A stretch of DNA of 30,253 bases from Azolla pinnata (Eukaryota; Streptophyta; Polypodiopsida; Salviniales; Salviniaceae), in assembly GCA_037176905.1 (NCBI GenBank), contig JBBBWG010002693.1, forward strand, positions 1 to 30,253, read 5' to 3'. The translations under genes were made by a program, and so were the position numbers. This document shows positions 29,455-30,253 of the stretch, piece by piece (the stretch's first letter is position 1; every line of letters begins with the position of its first letter). The notes under the pieces were generated by a model, which ran no database searches, was not told the origin of the DNA, and worked only from the letters and a program-made list of their open reading frames with translations.

Positions 29455-30253
29455 GGGTCTTGTATTGTATTCTAGGGTCGGGAGGACACAAACTCGACAT
29501 TATGTTTTCAAGCTGTTAAATATGTTTGTAACTCGCTTTTCTCTCGAGGCCAGTTGTACAGCTGCTACTACTACTATATGAGGAGATAGCAGGGCAAAGA
29601 AGAAGCTGCAGATGGTATGTGAAATCAATTATTTTCCGCTACTGCAATAAAACAAGTATATATTCTGAAATTCTTGCATTATGAACCTAATCTTTTAATC
29701 CTTTGCACACATGCTGTGATCGAAAGGAAAGTGTTTCAGCATTCGGAGCTTCGTGAGGAGCTTTCTCTATCACAGTGAGTCCATTTCTATTCTAATATAT
29801 CTGTATGAACTTGTAATTGGAGCACAGGTGTGATGATAGCTGAGGTTTTGCATATCCATCTGATGAGTATTCAGGAAACAGACATTGTTGCACATGCAAA
29901 CCTGTTGGAGGCCTGATTGGGGGGGGGGATTGCAGTTGATATGGTTATTTCTGCTGTTTGCAAACTCCTTGAGGTTTGTAGTTTGATTTGAAAGGTTTTG
30001 TTATATGAATAGTCAGGTATTGGAAATGTTTTTCTTGCTTCACAAGAATTAATGGGTTTTAAGCCAGCAACTTACCCCATTGAGTGGAATGATTATCGTC
30101 TTCGAAGGTCAAAATAGGACTAGCTTCCAAAGATGGTGTGAGAAATGGCTGTTTTAAAGATTTAACCTCTTAATTAAGACATGTGTGGATGTGAATGATG
30201 AGAGGCTTGGCTTGGTAACTGTGGAAGATGCAGATTGCTATATATATAACCTT
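29455..30253. other. 3' flank of the DCAF8-like gene
   Basis: A plausible AATAAA signal for the DCAF8-like transcript lies at 29647-29652 (GCAATAAAACAAG), about 190 bp after the stop. Beyond it I see no coding exon. A run of nine to ten G lies at about 29920-29929. Confidence 0.5.

Overview
This window is nuclear DNA from a land plant, or at least a streptophyte. It contains four multi-exon protein genes with GT-AG introns and plant-type families, in an AT-rich background full of degenerate plant telomere motif (TTTAGGG). The families are a plastid-targeted DUF3727 protein of cyanobacterial type, a RABB1 (Rab2) GTPase, a plant kinesin-13 and a DCAF8/WDTC1-like WD40 protein. I cannot name the species. 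A 100-N gap shows that this is a draft scaffold, and the first 1.3 kb look like a subtelomeric or contig-end repeat.

Layout. 1-270 is a 27-bp satellite built from telomere motifs with a 16-bp palindrome. 271-1265 is decayed telomere-like repeat with two longer interspersed modules. 1266-2466 has no gene I can support. 2471-2605 is a CAGTTAGG minisatellite just upstream of gene 1. Gene 1 (2655-6392, +, 10 exons, 426 aa) is the DUF3727 protein. 6393-7836 is the convergent 3' region. Gene 2 (7837-10922, -, 6 exons, 212 aa) is RABB1. About 10.95-13.35 kb is an array of foldback units that begins inside the RABB1 leader. 13.35-16.7 kb is intergenic or leader DNA with CT and telo-box repeats, a TCT/TGC-rich tract and the gap. 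Gene 3 (16700-22038, +, 12 coding exons, 769 aa) is kinesin-13; its intron 9 holds a MITE-like element. 22.04-25.0 kb is intergenic, with a large ACATAC/CGTATA-rich array. 25.02-25.42 kb is a nine-copy telo-box array running up to the start codon of gene 4. Gene 4 (25420-29454, +, 5 exons, 491 aa) is the DCAF8-like protein. The remainder is its 3' flank.

The exon models were joined by hand. All splice phases agree and each CDS length is a multiple of three, so I am confident in them. The four genes do not form a pathway; they are ordinary housekeeping neighbours (plastid, secretory traffic, microtubules, ubiquitin ligase). The unusual part is the DNA between them: three unrelated repeat families built around the telo-box (AAACCCTAAA / TTTAGGGTTT) lie at or near the 5' ends of three neighbouring genes, and several introns carry old local tandem duplications.
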